DNA of 64,000 nucleotides from Streptomyces venezuelae ATCC 10712 (GCF_008639165.1 NZ_CP029197.1:1178001-1242000), one strand, 5' to 3'; positions 43,840 through 59,643 are shown, counted from the stretch's first letter. Made by a program: numbers and translations. The notes: a model not told the origin generated them from the sequence alone.

Positions 43840-44988
43840 GTGAGTTCTGGACACAAGACCATGTCGGCGTTCCTCACCGTCATCGGCAGCCTGATCGTCG
43901 TGATCCTCGGCCTCTGCGTCGGATGGCCGTCATGGGTCTGGCCGCTCGCCCTCTGCGTGCTGGCGGCCGTCGCCGGGCTGCCGCTGCTCTCGGCGCGGCG
44001 ACGCAGACCCCTGATCCCGCCCGAGTACACACTGGAGCCCGATCTGCCCATCCCTCCGGTCGAGCGCTGGGAGAAGATCGTCCGCGAGGTGGCCCTGCCC
44101 AGCCGGGCCGCCGACTACGACTTCCTCTTCACCGCGGTCGTCCGCTGGGTTCCCTCCGACGCCCCGCACGGCGCGCCCGAGGTCAGCTACGCGGGCCTCG
44201 CCCTGGACGCCGTTCTGCAGCGGGCCGCTGAGATCACCGCCGCCCAGTTGCCGCACCGGGCCGGCCTGGTGCAGCACCAGCTCAGCGGCGAGCTGGCCAC
44301 GATGCTTCCCGACCCGACCGGCCGCGTCCGCGCCATGGCGGACCACGTGGAGGTGGTCCTCTCCGAGGAGGACCAGGAGCGGCTGGACAAGCTCGCGACG
44401 GTCCGCAAGAACGAGACGGTGTGGGAGCACGAGCGCAAATACGAGCAGAGCAAGCGGAGCTACCTCGGGAAGGACGTCCTGAGCTCCACGGGCAGCGCGG
44501 TCGTGTGGTGGCTGGCGAAGAACAACGACCAGGTCGACCGGGCGGTGGCGGACATCGGGCTGCTCGCCCAGCTGACGGCGGTCGCCAACGACGAGCCCGT
44601 GCCCGAACGACTCCATCCCTACCTCGGCGACACGGCGCGGCTCGACGACGGTCGGAGCCTCCGAGAGACACCGCGACAACCCGAGGAACCGGAGGGACCG
44701 GTGGACCCGGCTGAGACCCTCGCCCATCACCTCACCGGGTTGATGCGGTCCGCGGGCGTCGCCGAGGACGACCCGAGGAAGCTCCTGTTCGCCCGCCGCG
44801 TGGCGGAGGCCGCGAAGGCGACGGGGATCGAGGGCACCGACGTGCTGACCCGGATCGTCGACGCGTGGGAGTTCCCGCACACCGATCCGTCAGACCAGGC
44901 CGACCCGACAGACCCGTCCAGCCTCTTCGAGCCGTTCGAGCCCGGCAACGCCGCCGACGAGGCCCCCGGGGAGGGCCACGCGCCGTAG
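43840..44988 (+). CDS. Membrane protein of the TIR cassette, SPFH-like core
   Basis: A 382-residue protein with two hydrophobic helices at about 10–52 (SAFLTVIGSLIVVILGLCVG; PLALCVLAAVAGLPLL), then a basic RRRRP, then a soluble domain YDFLFTAVVRWVPSD with helices ALDAVLQRAAEITAAQLPHR weakly like SPFH/band-7 proteins, and a charged C-terminus with a coiled-coil region (about 180–215). It starts with GTG 21 nt after the P-loop gene, so it is in the same operon. It may anchor the system to the membrane; function is unknown. An ATG at 43861 is an alternative start. Confidence 0.65.
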   Translation: MSSGHKTMSAFLTVIGSLIVVILGLCVGWPSWVWPLALCVLAAVAGLPLLSARRRRPLIPPEYTLEPDLPIPPVERWEKIVREVALPSRAADYDFLFTAVVRWVPSDAPHGAPEVSYAGLALDAVLQRAAEITAAQLPHRAGLVQHQLSGELATMLPDPTGRVRAMADHVEVVLSEEDQERLDKLATVRKNETVWEHERKYEQSKRSYLGKDVLSSTGSAVVWWLAKNNDQVDRAVADIGLLAQLTAVANDEPVPERLHPYLGDTARLDDGRSLRETPRQPEEPEGPVDPAETLAHHLTGLMRSAGVAEDDPRKLLFARRVAEAAKATGIEGTDVLTRIVDAWEFPHTDPSDQADPTDPSSLFEPFEPGNAADEAPGEGHAP

Positions 44989-45007
44989 ACGGGTCGCCCG
45001 TGACGTG

Positions 45008-45044
45008 CCGAAGCCCGGCGCCCCCCAGGGGTGCCGGGCTTCGG
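45008..45044. terminator. Terminator between the TIR cassette and metK
   Basis: A 12-bp perfect stem CCGAAGCCCGGC/GCCGGGCTTCGG between convergent genes, about 20 nt from each stop codon. Confidence 0.75.
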
Positions 45045-45063
45045 TCGCGTGCGGGCGGGCTCG

Positions 45064-46272
<1,209 letters not shown>

Positions 46273-46617
46273 AACGCTCCCTGGGGTTGCAGCGGCTGCT
46301 GGCTACTCGTGACGCGGACCGGCAGGGGGCTGCGCCCCGCGACGTTCCACGAACAGTCTATCGGTCGTGGTCGTGTTGTGGACCAGGTGTCTCGCCTGGC
46401 GAATGCCGGGGTGCGCGCGAAACCGGCCTCCGGCAAGGCGGACGCGGTTCCTCCGGTAGGGCGTAAATCACTCGGGAGGAGGCGTTTTCCCGCTTCCGGC
46501 GTCCTCCCAACGGCCCACAACACGGCGAAATCCGGCTGTCGCCCCGCTCGGCCGAACCACCGCCCGCCGCGCGTCCGCCCCGGCGGAACCCGCCGCGCGG
46601 CGGGCGCGCCGCATCCG
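46273..46617. other. Intergenic region between metK and coaBC
   Basis: No gene is seen. The metK-proximal part is its 5' leader and promoter region, without a recognisable consensus. The coaBC-proximal end holds a terminator hairpin (46561–46606). No riboswitch pattern, small ORF with codon bias or tRNA was recognised. Confidence 0.4.
46561..46606 (-). terminator. Terminator downstream of coaBC
   Basis: A 13-bp stem CGCCCGCCGCGCG/CGCGCGGCGGGCG with a nested 6-bp hairpin in the loop lies 11 nt after the coaBC stop on the minus strand. Confidence 0.7.
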
Positions 46618-47829
46618 TCAGGTCGTGGCGCGCAGCCGGGGCACGACCAGGTCCCAGACCGTTTCGGCGAGCGCTTCCTTCGGACCGTACGGTACGGGGG
46701 TCTCGGCGCCGTCCGAGGCGAGGACGACGGCCTCGTTCTCCTCGGAGCCGAAGGTCTTGCGCTCCCCCACCTCGTTGACGACGAGGAGGTCGCAGCCCTT
46801 GCGGCGGAGCTTCTCGCGCCCGTGGGCCAGCACGTCGTCGGTCTCGGCGGCGAAGCCCACCACGACCTGGCCCGGCAGGGCGCGGTCGGCGGAGATCTCG
46901 GCCAGGATGTCGGGGTTGCGGACCAGCTCGACGGTCGGCGCTCCGCCGTCGTCCTTCTTCTTGATCTTCCCGGTGGCGTAGACGGCCGGGCGGAAGTCGG
47001 CGACGGCGGCCGCCATCACCACCGCGTCGGCGTCGGAGACGGCCTTGAGCACGGCCTCGCGGAGCTGGACGGCGGTGCCGACGTGGACGACGTCGACGCC
47101 GGCCGGGTCGGGGATGCCGGTGTTCGCCTCGACGAGGGTGACCCGCGCGCCCCGGGCGGCGGCGGCCCGCGCGAGCGCGTACCCCTGCTTCCCGGAGGAG
47201 CGGTTGCCCAGGTAGCGGACGGGGTCGAGGGGCTCACGGGTGCCGCCCGCGCTGACCACGACATGGCGTCCGGTGAGGTCGGGGGCGGCGGTGCCCCGGG
47301 TGAGGATCCGCCGGCAGATCTCGAAGATCTCCGCCGGGTCGGGGAGCCGGCCCTTGCCGGTGTCGACGCCGGTGAGGCGGCCGACGGCGGGCTCGATGAC
47401 GACGGCGCCGCGGCGGCGCAGGGTCGCCACGTTCTCCTGGGTGGCGGGGTGCTCCCACATCTCGGTGTGCATGGCGGGGGCGAAGACCACCGGACAGCGG
47501 GCGGTGAGCAGCGTGTTGGTGAGCAGGTCGTCCGCGAGGCCGTGGGCGGCCTTGGCCAGCATGTCGGCGGTGGCCGGGGCGACGACGACGAGGTCGGCCG
47601 CCTGTCCGATCCGCACGTGCGGCACCTCGTGGACGGACTCCCACACCTCGGTGGAGACCGGGTTGCCGGAGAGGGCCGACCAGGTGGCGGCGCCGACGAA
47701 GTGGAGGGCGGAGTCGGTGGGCACGACCCGGACGTCGTGGCCCGACTCGGTCAGTCGCCGCAGCAGTTCGCACGCCTTGTAGGCGGCGATGCCCCCGCTG
47801 ACCCCCAGAACGACCTTCGGCTTCGTCAC
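46618..47829 (-). CDS. coaBC: Bifunctional phosphopantothenoylcysteine synthetase/decarboxylase
   Basis: A 403-residue CoA biosynthesis fusion. The N-terminal CoaC flavoprotein decarboxylase has VVLGVSGGIAAYKACELL, the catalytic His in HEVPHVRIGQAAD and the substrate clamp at FAPAMHTEMWEHPAT. The C-terminal CoaB ligase has VVSAGGTREPLDPVRYLGN, RSSGKQGYALA, and IKKKDDGG for CTP-dependent ligation. GTG at 47829 was chosen; a GTG one codon earlier is possible, and GGGGAG precedes both. Formerly called dfp. Confidence 0.93.
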   Translation of the reverse strand: MTKPKVVLGVSGGIAAYKACELLRRLTESGHDVRVVPTDSALHFVGAATWSALSGNPVSTEVWESVHEVPHVRIGQAADLVVVAPATADMLAKAAHGLADDLLTNTLLTARCPVVFAPAMHTEMWEHPATQENVATLRRRGAVVIEPAVGRLTGVDTGKGRLPDPAEIFEICRRILTRGTAAPDLTGRHVVVSAGGTREPLDPVRYLGNRSSGKQGYALARAAAARGARVTLVEANTGIPDPAGVDVVHVGTAVQLREAVLKAVSDADAVVMAAAVADFRPAVYATGKIKKKDDGGAPTVELVRNPDILAEISADRALPGQVVVGFAAETDDVLAHGREKLRRKGCDLLVVNEVGERKTFGSEENEAVVLASDGAETPVPYGPKEALAETVWDLVVPRLRATT

Positions 47830-47876
47830 CACTGCCACTCCCCGCACTCGGATGCGTACGACTCCATGAGACACCA

Positions 47877-47905
47877 CAGGCCCGGCGGATGTTCCGCCGG
47901 GCCTG
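47877..47905 (-). terminator. Terminator between rpoZ and coaBC
   Basis: A 12-bp perfect stem CAGGCCCGGCGG/CCGCCGGGCCTG with an ATGTT loop begins about 20 nt after the rpoZ stop on the minus strand. Confidence 0.75.
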
Positions 47906-47925
47906 GAGTGACGAACGTTACGTGC

Positions 47926-48198
47926 TTACTGCGCCGGGCCCTCGATGGCCTCGGACGTCAGCAGGCCCGCGTTGATCTCGCGCAGGGCGATCGAGAGCGG
48001 CTTCTCGTGGACGTGGGTGTCGACCAGCGGACCCACGTACTCCAGCAGGCCCTCGCCGAGCTGGGAGTAGTACGCGTTGATCTGACGCGCGCGCTTGGCC
48101 GCGTAGATCACGAGGCTGTACTTCGAGTCCGTGGCCTCGAGCAGCTCGTCGATCGGCGGGTTGATGATGCCCTCGGGCGCGGTGATGGAAGAGGACAC
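47926..48198 (-). CDS. rpoZ: DNA-directed RNA polymerase subunit omega
   Basis: A 90-residue subunit that binds beta' and stabilises RNA polymerase. Conserved segment [21 protein letters not shown] (quoted as [20 protein letters not shown]) is the omega signature, followed by [15 protein letters not shown]. In Streptomyces omega is needed for normal differentiation. It lies 64 nt after gmk and probably shares its transcript. Confidence 0.97.
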   Translation of the reverse strand: MSSSITAPEGIINPPIDELLEATDSKYSLVIYAAKRARQINAYYSQLGEGLLEYVGPLVDTHVHEKPLSIALREINAGLLTSEAIEGPAQ

Positions 48199-48262
48199 GC
48201 TCTACCTTCCGAAGATGGAAAAAGGATCGGACAGCCGTTGGGTGTCCGGGGGAATCAGTGGA

Positions 48263-48835
48263 TCATTCCCCAGAAGTCAACAGCATCAACGTTAGCAGCT
48301 CACGTGCTACGTCCTCGACGGAGGTGTTGACAAGGGTGGTGTCGAACTCCGACTCGGCCGCCAGCTCGACCTTCGCGGCCGACAGACGGCGCTCGATGAC
48401 CTCCGGCGACTCGGTGCCGCGGCCGGTGAGGCGGCGGACCAGTTCCTCCCAGCTCGGCGGGGCCAGGAAGACCAGCTGGGACTCGGGCATCGAGTCCTTC
48501 ACCTGGCGGGCGCCCTGGAGGTCGATCTCCAGGAGGACGGGTTCGCCGGAGTCCAGGCGGTCGAGGACCGCGCCGCGCGGGGTGCCGTAGCGGTTGCCCG
48601 CGAACTCGGCCCATTCGAGGAGCTCACCGTTGGCGATCAGCTTGTCGAACTCGTCGTCCGTCACGAAGAAGTAGTGGACGCCGTGCTTCTCGCCGGGGCG
48701 GGGCTTCCGTGTCGTCGCGGACACCGAGAGCCAGACCTCGGGGTGGACCTTGCGCATATGCGCGACGACCGTGCTCTTGCCGACCCCTGAGGGGCCGGAG
48801 AGCACGGTCAGCCGCGGACGTACCTCTGCTGCCAT
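48263..48835 (-). CDS. gmk: Guanylate kinase
   Basis: A 190-residue enzyme that phosphorylates GMP to GDP. The P-loop [20 protein letters not shown] is near the N-terminus, followed by the GMP-binding [20 protein letters not shown] and the LID segment. The start ATG is 97 nt after the sIHF stop. It forms a transcriptional neighbourhood with rpoZ that is conserved across actinobacteria. Confidence 0.97.
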   Translation of the reverse strand: MAAEVRPRLTVLSGPSGVGKSTVVAHMRKVHPEVWLSVSATTRKPRPGEKHGVHYFFVTDDEFDKLIANGELLEWAEFAGNRYGTPRGAVLDRLDSGEPVLLEIDLQGARQVKDSMPESQLVFLAPPSWEELVRRLTGRGTESPEVIERRLSAAKVELAAESEFDTTLVNTSVEDVARELLTLMLLTSGE

Positions 48836-48932
48836 GTGGCGATTATTCCAGCTTTACCGGTGTGCCCGGGACGCATGCCCCGGATCGGCGGCCGGACCGG
48901 TCGCCGGGCCGGCAGCGGGACCGGTCGCCGGG

Positions 48933-49256
48933 TCAGGCGCCGGTGCTGCCGAACTCGCGCTCCAGGGAGGCGATCTGGTTGGAGCCGAGACCGCGGACCC
49001 GGCGGCTCTCGGAGATGCCGAGACGCTCCATGATCTGCTTGGCGCGGACCTTGCCCACGCCGGGCAGGGACTCGAGCAGCGCGGAGACCTTCATCTTGCC
49101 GATGACGTCGTTCTCCTGGCCGCTCTTGATCACGTCGTGGAGGGAAGCGCCGGAGTGCTTGAGTCGATTCTTGACCTCGGCCCGCTCCCGGCGAGCCGCG
49201 GCGGCCTTTTCGAGCGCGGCTGCGCGCTGTTCAGGGGTAAGGGGCGGAAGAGCCAC
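48933..49256 (-). CDS. Streptomyces integration host factor (sIHF/mIHF family)
   Basis: A 107-residue nucleoid-associated protein unrelated to E. coli IHF. The helix-two-turn-helix region GQENDVIGKMKVSALLESLP and GVGKVRAKQIMERLGISES contacts DNA backbone; REFGSTGA ends the protein. The GTG at 49256 gives the known 107-residue form starting VALPPLTPEQRAAALEKAAA. It organises the nucleoid and influences topoisomerase activity and sporulation in Streptomyces. The long leader contains a hairpin (see 49411–49450). Confidence 0.96.
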   Translation of the reverse strand: MALPPLTPEQRAAALEKAAAARRERAEVKNRLKHSGASLHDVIKSGQENDVIGKMKVSALLESLPGVGKVRAKQIMERLGISESRRVRGLGSNQIASLEREFGSTGA

Positions 49257-49410
49257 GCCTACGTCACCTCGGATGTCGATCTGTCGGATACGGACCGGTG
49301 AGGAACCTCGCGCCCCACACCAGTGGAGCAACGCTCAACGGAGTGGTCGTTGAACGCCTGCTCTGCCCCGGAGACTAGCGGCCGAGGCCGCTCCAGTCAG
49401 CGAGAACAGC

Positions 49411-49450
49411 GGAAAAGTCCTGGTCAGCATCGACCGACCGGGACTTTTCC
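49411..49450 (-). other. Long perfect inverted repeat upstream of sIHF
   Basis: GGAAAAGTCC (49411–49420) and GGACTTTTCC (49441–49450) are exact complements with a 20-nt interval that continues the pairing by GGTC/GACC next to a T-G wobble, so 14–15 base pairs form. It lies 155 nt upstream of the sIHF start. It could be an attenuator, a processing stem or a palindromic operator. It differs from the usual GC-only terminators in its A/T-rich stem. Confidence 0.65.
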
Positions 49451-49496
49451 GGCATAACGACCCGGTTTTGAGCCAAGTTTTCGTCAAGGAGTGAGA

Positions 49497-49529
49497 CGGC
49501 CCGGTGAGACGGTTCGTCTCACCGGGCCG
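49497..49529 (-). terminator. Terminator of the pyrimidine operon
   Basis: A 14-bp perfect stem CGGCCCGGTGAGAC/GTCTCACCGGGCCG with loop GGTTC lies 114 nt after the pyrF stop on the minus strand. Confidence 0.8.
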
Positions 49530-49642
49530 AAACAGTCCTGAAATCCGGCTCGATCCGCTCCGACCTGCGCAGAGGCCGCGGAGCGACCGGAGGGAGGCCC
49601 CGGAGACACCGCGGGGACACCGCGGCGACGCGCCGGCGGGCG

Positions 49643-50475
49643 TCAGCCGCCGACGGCCGCCCGGATCTCGTCCGCGTACCGGTGAGCCGAGTCCCGCAGG
49701 GCGGCCGCGTCCGGGCCGTGCCGCAGGACCCCGCGGCTGACGTTCGGGACGACGTTGCGGACCGCGGCGCCGAAGACCGCCGGGAGGTCGGCCGGGGTCG
49801 CGCCCTGGGCACCGATACCGGGGGCGAGGAGGGGACCGTTGATGTCCAGGTCGAACGAGGACAGGTCGCCGAGGGTGGCACCGACGACCGCGCCGAAGGA
49901 GCCCATCGGGGTCTCCCCCGCGTTCTCGGCGGCGAGGTGGGCCAGCATCGTGGCGCCGATGGTGCGCCCGTCCTCGCGGACGGCCCGCTGGACCTCCGCC
50001 CCCTCGGGGTTGGAGGTGAGGGCCAGGACGAAGAGCCCGGCGCCGGACTCGCGCGCCAGGTCGACGGCCGGCTTCAGGGAGCCGTAGCCGAGGTACGGGG
50101 AGACCGTCAGCGCGTCGGAGAAGAGCGGGGAGTCCTTGCGCAGGAAGGCCTCGGCGTACGCGGCCATGGTGGAGCCGATGTCGCCGCGCTTGGCGTCCAT
50201 GACGACCAGGCCGCCGGCCGCGCGCAGCTCGGCGACGGCGCGCTCCAGGACGGCGACACCGCGCGAGCCGAAGCGCTCGAAGAAGGCGGCCTGCGGCTTG
50301 AAGACGGCCACGGTGTCGGCGAGCGCCTCGACGACCGTGAAGGTGAAGCGCTCCAGGCCGGCGATGTCGTCGGTCAGGCCCCAGGAGTCGAGCAGGGCGG
50401 CGTGCGGGTCGATGCCGACGCAGAGCGGGCCGCGCTCGTCCATGGCGGCGCGCAGGCGGGTTCCGAAGGAGAGGG

Positions 50476-50479
<4 letters not shown>
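49643..50479 (-). CDS. pyrF: Orotidine 5'-phosphate decarboxylase
   Basis: A 278-residue enzyme for the last step of UMP synthesis. It belongs to the type 2 long OMPdecase group found in actinobacteria. Segments LCVGIDPHAALLDSWGL and VVMDAKRGDIGSTMAAY carry the catalytic Asp–Lys–Asp set, with APGIGAQGATPADL in the phosphate loop region. Its ATG overlaps the pyrD stop (ATGA), so it is translationally coupled. Confidence 0.97.
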
Positions 50480-51585
<1,106 letters not shown>

Positions 51586-51661
51586 GTGCTCCGGTCCGGG
51601 TCTGCTCATGACGAGGGGGACACCGCAGATCCTGCCGGTGTCCCCCTCCTCAGACGGGCTG

Positions 51662-54962
<3,301 letters not shown>

Positions 54963-54970
<8 letters not shown>

Positions 54971-56111
54971 GCTCGGCCTCCATCAGGGATACGAAGCGGT
55001 CGAAGAGGTACGCGGCGTCGTGCGGGCCCGCGGCCGCCTCGGGGTGGTACTGGACGGAGAAGGCCGGCTGGTCGAGCAGCTGGAGGCCTTCGACGACCTG
55101 GTCGTTCAGGCAGACGTGGGAGACCTCGGCGCGCCCGTAGGGCGTGTCGGAGACCTTGTCGAGGGGCGCGTCGACGGCGAAGCCGTGGTTGTGCGCGGTG
55201 ACCTCGACCTTGCCGGTCGTACGGTCCTGGACCGGCTGGTTGATGCCGCGGTGGCCGTACTTCAGCTTGTAGGTGCCGAAGCCGAGGGCGCGGCCGAGGA
55301 TCTGGTTGCCGAAGCAGATGCCGAAGAGCGGCGTCCTGCGCTCCAGGACGCCCTGCATGACGGCGACGGGGCCGTCGGCGGTGGCCGGGTCGCCCGGGCC
55401 GTTGGAGAAGAACACGCCGTCCGGCTCGACCGCGTACACGTCCTCGACGGTGGCGGTGGCGGGCAGCACGTGGACCTCGATGCCGCGCTCGGCCATCCGG
55501 TGCGGGGTCATGCCCTTGATGCCGAGGTCGACGGCGGCGACGGTGAACTTCTTCTCGCCGATCGCGGGGACGACGTACGCCTCCTTGGTGGCGACCTCGG
55601 CGGAGAGGTTCGCGCCCGTCATCTCGGGCTGCTCCTTGACCCGGGCGAGCAGGGCCTCGTCGCGGACGCCCGTCCAGGCGTCGCCGGAGAAGATGCCGAC
55701 GCGCATGGCGCCGCGCTCGCGCAGGTGGCGGGTGAGGGCCCGGGTGTCGACGCCGGAGATGCCGACGACGCCCTGGGCGGCCAGCTCCTCGTCCAGGGAG
55801 CGCTGGGCGCGCCAGTTGGAGGAGACGCGGGCGGGGTCGCGGACGACGTAGCCGGAGACCCAGATGCGGCCGGACTCGGGGTCCTCGTCGTTGACGCCGG
55901 TGTTGCCGACGTGCGGGGCGGTCATGACGACGACCTGGCGGTGGTACGACGGGTCGGTGAGGGTCTCCTGGTAGCCGGTCATCCCGGTGGAGAACACGGC
56001 CTCGCCGAAGGTCTCCCCCACGGCCCCGTAGGCACGGCCGCGGAAGGTGCGGCCGTCCTCCAGGACGAGTACGGCGGGAGTCTTGGCAGCTCCCCTTGTG
56101 GAGGTCGTCAT
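54963..56111 (-). CDS. carA: Carbamoyl-phosphate synthase small subunit
   Basis: A 382-residue glutaminase subunit. The N-terminal CPS domain ([20 protein letters not shown]) is followed by a class I glutamine amidotransferase domain with catalytic Cys in [18 protein letters not shown] and His/Glu in [15 protein letters not shown]. The ATG at 56111 overlaps the stop of the PH-like gene upstream (ATGA). Long in-frame upstream extension is rejected as a shadow of that gene. Confidence 0.97.
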
Positions 56112-56680
56112 CGTGCGATGCCTTCCGTCGTGTTGGTCATGGAGTTGATGGCTTCGACCCAGGCGGTGTGCTCGGCCGCCCGGTCGGAGCGGAATCCCGA
56201 GTCGAGCAGGGTGTCGCCGTGCGCCCAGGTGACGATCAGCAGGCCGCCCTCGGCGAGGACCTTGCCGGCGATGCCCTTGTCGAGGCGGGCCTCGCGCAGC
56301 GCCTCGGCCGGGACGAAGAAGTCGTTCGCCCCGGGGCGTACGACCGAGAGCCCGGCGTCGGTGAGCGTGAGCTCGACCCGGCTGCGGGTGCCGAGGCCGT
56401 GGGCGACGATCCGGTCGAGCCACTGCCCGGCGGTCGTGGACCCGTGGTAGCGCCCGCTGAGAGTCAGTTTCGCCGTACCGGCCGTCTCGGGCGCGGTGGG
56501 AAGTGCGGGGAGGTCCGACTGGAGGCTGCCGCGCCACTTCCAGCCCTGGCGCATCAGCCAGTACACGAAGGCGATGAAGAGCAGCAGTCCGGCGACCCAG
56601 CCGAGCCGTCCGGCCCAGTCGGTCACCTCCGCCGACTTCTGATCGGCAGCCCCTGCGGCGATTGCGATGAGTGGTGTCAC
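56108..56680 (-). CDS. PH-like domain membrane protein inside the pyr operon
   Basis: A 190-residue protein with one transmembrane helix at about 26–45 ([20 protein letters not shown]) and a soluble PH-like beta domain ([20 protein letters not shown] to about 180). It sits between pyrC and carA, overlapping carA by 4 nt and lying next to the pyrC stop region. It has no known role in pyrimidine synthesis. It is a regular member of this operon in actinobacteria, so it may tether or regulate carbamoyl-phosphate synthase, which is speculation. Confidence 0.8.
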   Translation of the reverse strand: MTPLIAIAAGAADQKSAEVTDWAGRLGWVAGLLLFIAFVYWLMRQGWKWRGSLQSDLPALPTAPETAGTAKLTLSGRYHGSTTAGQWLDRIVAHGLGTRSRVELTLTDAGLSVVRPGANDFFVPAEALREARLDKGIAGKVLAEGGLLIVTWAHGDTLLDSGFRSDRAAEHTAWVEAINSMTNTTEGIAR

Positions 56681-57963
56681 GCCAGCTTCCCGTCCACGAC
56701 CGTTGCCCGGCCCCGCAGGAAGGTGTGGGTGACGCGTCCCGGCAGCTCACGCCCCTCGTAGGGGGTGTTCCGGCTGCGGGAGGCGAAGTCCGCGGGGTCC
56801 ACGACACCACGGTAAGCCGGATCAACCAGCGTCAGGTTCGCGGGCTCACCAGCCGAGACGGGGCGTCCGTGGCCGGTGGCCCGGCCGATGCGGGCGGGCG
56901 CGAAGGACATCCGGTCGGCGACGCCGGCCCAGTCGAGGAGGCCGGTCTCGACCATCGTCTGCTGGACGACGGAGAGCGCGGTCTCCAGGCCGACCATGCC
57001 CATGGCGGCGGCGGCCCACTCGCAGTCCTTGTCCTCGTGCGGGTGCGGGGCGTGGTCGGTGGCGACGATGTCGATCGTGCCGTCGGCCAGCGCCTCGCGG
57101 AGCGCCAGGACGTCCTTCTCGGTGCGCAGCGGCGGGTTGACCTTGTAGACCGGGTTGTACGAGCGGACCAGCTCGTCGGTGAGGAGGAGGTGGTGGGGGG
57201 TGACCTCGGCGGTGACGTCGATGCCGCGGGACTTGGCCCAGCGGACGATCTCGACGGAGCCGGCGGTGGAGAGGTGGCAGATGTGGACGCGGGAGCCGAC
57301 GTGCTCGGCGAGGAGGACGTCGCGGGCGATGATCGACTCCTCGGCGACGGCGGGCCAGCCGCCGAGGCCCAGCTCCGCGGAGACGACGCCCTCGTTCATC
57401 TGGGCGCCCTCGGTGAGGCGGGGCTCCTGGGCGTGCTGGGCGACGACGCCGCCGAAGGCCTTCACGTACTCCAGGGCGCGGCGCATGATCACGGCGTCGT
57501 CGACGCACTTGCCGTCGTCGGAGAAGACGGTGACGCCGGCGGCGGAGTCGTGCATGGCGCCGAGCTCGGCGAGCTTCTTGCCCTCCAGGCCGACGGTGAC
57601 GGCGCCGATGGGCTGCACGTCGCAGTAGCCGGACTCCTTGCCGAGCCGGTAGACCTGCTCGACAACACCGGCGGTGTCGGCGACCGGGTGGGTGTTGGCC
57701 ATGGCGAAGACGGCCGTGAAGCCGCCGGAGGCGGCGGCCCGGGTGCCGGTGAGGACGGTCTCGGAGTCCTCGCGGCCGGGCTCGCGCAGATGGGTGTGGA
57801 GGTCGACGAGGCCGGGCAGCAGGATCTGGCCGTCGGCCTCGATCACGGTGGCGCCCTCGGCGGACAGGCCGGTGCCGACCTCCGCGATGGTCTCGCCGTC
57901 GATCAGGACGTCCTGGACGTCGCCACCCAGCACCTGCGCACCGCGGATCAGGGTCTTGCTCAT
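56677..57963 (-). CDS. pyrC: Dihydroorotase
   Basis: A 428-residue class I dihydroorotase (amidohydrolase fold) that cyclises carbamoyl aspartate. Metal ligands: [12 protein letters not shown] and VVAQHAQEP, then [23 protein letters not shown] for the catalytic Asp. The ATG at 57963 starts [20 protein letters not shown], 2 nt after pyrB. The last codons overlap the PH-like gene start by 4 nt. Confidence 0.97.
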   Translation of the reverse strand: MSKTLIRGAQVLGGDVQDVLIDGETIAEVGTGLSAEGATVIEADGQILLPGLVDLHTHLREPGREDSETVLTGTRAAASGGFTAVFAMANTHPVADTAGVVEQVYRLGKESGYCDVQPIGAVTVGLEGKKLAELGAMHDSAAGVTVFSDDGKCVDDAVIMRRALEYVKAFGGVVAQHAQEPRLTEGAQMNEGVVSAELGLGGWPAVAEESIIARDVLLAEHVGSRVHICHLSTAGSVEIVRWAKSRGIDVTAEVTPHHLLLTDELVRSYNPVYKVNPPLRTEKDVLALREALADGTIDIVATDHAPHPHEDKDCEWAAAAMGMVGLETALSVVQQTMVETGLLDWAGVADRMSFAPARIGRATGHGRPVSAGEPANLTLVDPAYRGVVDPADFASRSRNTPYEGRELPGRVTHTFLRGRATVVDGKLA

Positions 57964-57965
57964 GG

Positions 57966-58952
57966 TTACTTGTTCTCCTCGGTACGGGTGTGGGTGACGG
58001 CGGAGTCGGAGTCGTTGCCGCCCAGGAGCAGGTAGAGGACCGCCATCCGGACGGAGACGCCGTTGGCGACCTGCTCGACGGCCGTGCAGCGGTCGGAGTC
58101 GGCGACCTCGGCGGTGATCTCCATGCCGCGGACCATGGGGCCGGGGTGCATGACGATGGCGTGCTCGGGCATCTTCGCCATCCGCTCGCCGTCCAGCCCG
58201 TACCGGCGCGAGTACTCGCGCTCGGTGGGGAAGAAGGCGGCGTTCATCCGCTCTCGCTGCACACGCAGCATCATGACCGCGTCGGACTTCGGCAGCACGC
58301 GGTCGAGGTCGTACGAGACCTCGCAGGGCCAGGTCTCCACGCCGACCGGGACCAGGGTCGGCGGTGCCACCAGGGTGACCTCGGCGCCGAGGGTGTGCAG
58401 CAGGTCGACGTTGGAGCGGGCGACCCGGCTGTGCAGCACGTCGCCGACGAGCGTGATCCGCTTGCCCGCGAGGTCCTGGCCGAGCCCGGCGTCCCGGCCG
58501 ACCAGGCGGCGGCGCATGGTGAAGGCGTCCAGGAGGGCCTGGGTGGGGTGCTGGTGGGTGCCGTCGCCGGCGTTGATGACGGGGGCGTCGATCCAGCCGG
58601 AGGTGGCCAGGCGGAACGGGGCCCCGGAGGCGCCGTGGCGGATGACGACCGCGTCGACGCCCATGGCCTCCAGGGTCTGCGCGGTGTCCTTGAGGGACTC
58701 GCCCTTGGAGACGCTGGAGCCCTTGGCCGCGAAGTTGATCACGTCGGCGGAGAGGCGCTTCTCGGCGGCCTCGAAGGAGATCCGGGTCCGGGTGGAGTCC
58801 TCGAAGAAGAGGTTGCAGATGGTCCGGCCGCGCAGCGTCGGCAGCTTCTTGATGGGCCGGTCGGCCACCCGGGCCATCTCCTCGGCGGTGTCGAGGATCT
58901 GGACGGCGTCGTCGCGGGTGAGGTCGGCGGCCGAGATGAGGTGACGCATCAT
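57966..58952 (-). CDS. pyrB: Aspartate carbamoyltransferase catalytic subunit
   Basis: A 328-residue enzyme that joins carbamoyl phosphate and aspartate. Key motifs: [20 protein letters not shown] (STRT, carbamoyl phosphate), [10 protein letters not shown] and [10 protein letters not shown]. No pyrI regulatory subunit is seen, as usual in actinobacteria. GGAGAG precedes the ATG at 58952 by 8 nt; the next codon is also ATG. It is 85 nt downstream of pyrR, and the end overlaps nothing before pyrC. Confidence 0.97.
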   Translation of the reverse strand: MMRHLISAADLTRDDAVQILDTAEEMARVADRPIKKLPTLRGRTICNLFFEDSTRTRISFEAAEKRLSADVINFAAKGSSVSKGESLKDTAQTLEAMGVDAVVIRHGASGAPFRLATSGWIDAPVINAGDGTHQHPTQALLDAFTMRRRLVGRDAGLGQDLAGKRITLVGDVLHSRVARSNVDLLHTLGAEVTLVAPPTLVPVGVETWPCEVSYDLDRVLPKSDAVMMLRVQRERMNAAFFPTEREYSRRYGLDGERMAKMPEHAIVMHPGPMVRGMEITAEVADSDRCTAVEQVANGVSVRMAVLYLLLGGNDSDSAVTHTRTEENK

Positions 58953-59037
58953 CGGGGTGTCTCTCCGTGGTGGGGAGGTGTGAGGGCATGCGGGGGCGCA
59001 GGGGTGTGCCCCGGCCCCGCGGGGGAAGCCGGTCCGG

Positions 59038-59643
<606 letters not shown>

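Larger units (their letters stand above)
49257..49642. other. Intergenic region between sIHF and pyrF
   Basis: No gene is seen. It holds two long hairpins: 49411–49450 in the probable sIHF promoter or leader, and the pyrF terminator at 49497–49529. A TTGACG at about 49484 (minus strand) could be a -35 for sIHF, but no -10 at the right distance is clear. Confidence 0.4.

Noticed and set aside
46273..46617. SAM riboswitch upstream of metK
   Set aside because: I looked for SAM-I/SAM-II-like conserved blocks and saw none in the leader.
56677..58989. 770-residue reading with pyrC at its C-terminus
   Set aside because: The N-terminal portion is an Arg-rich shadow of pyrB; pyrC starts at 57963.
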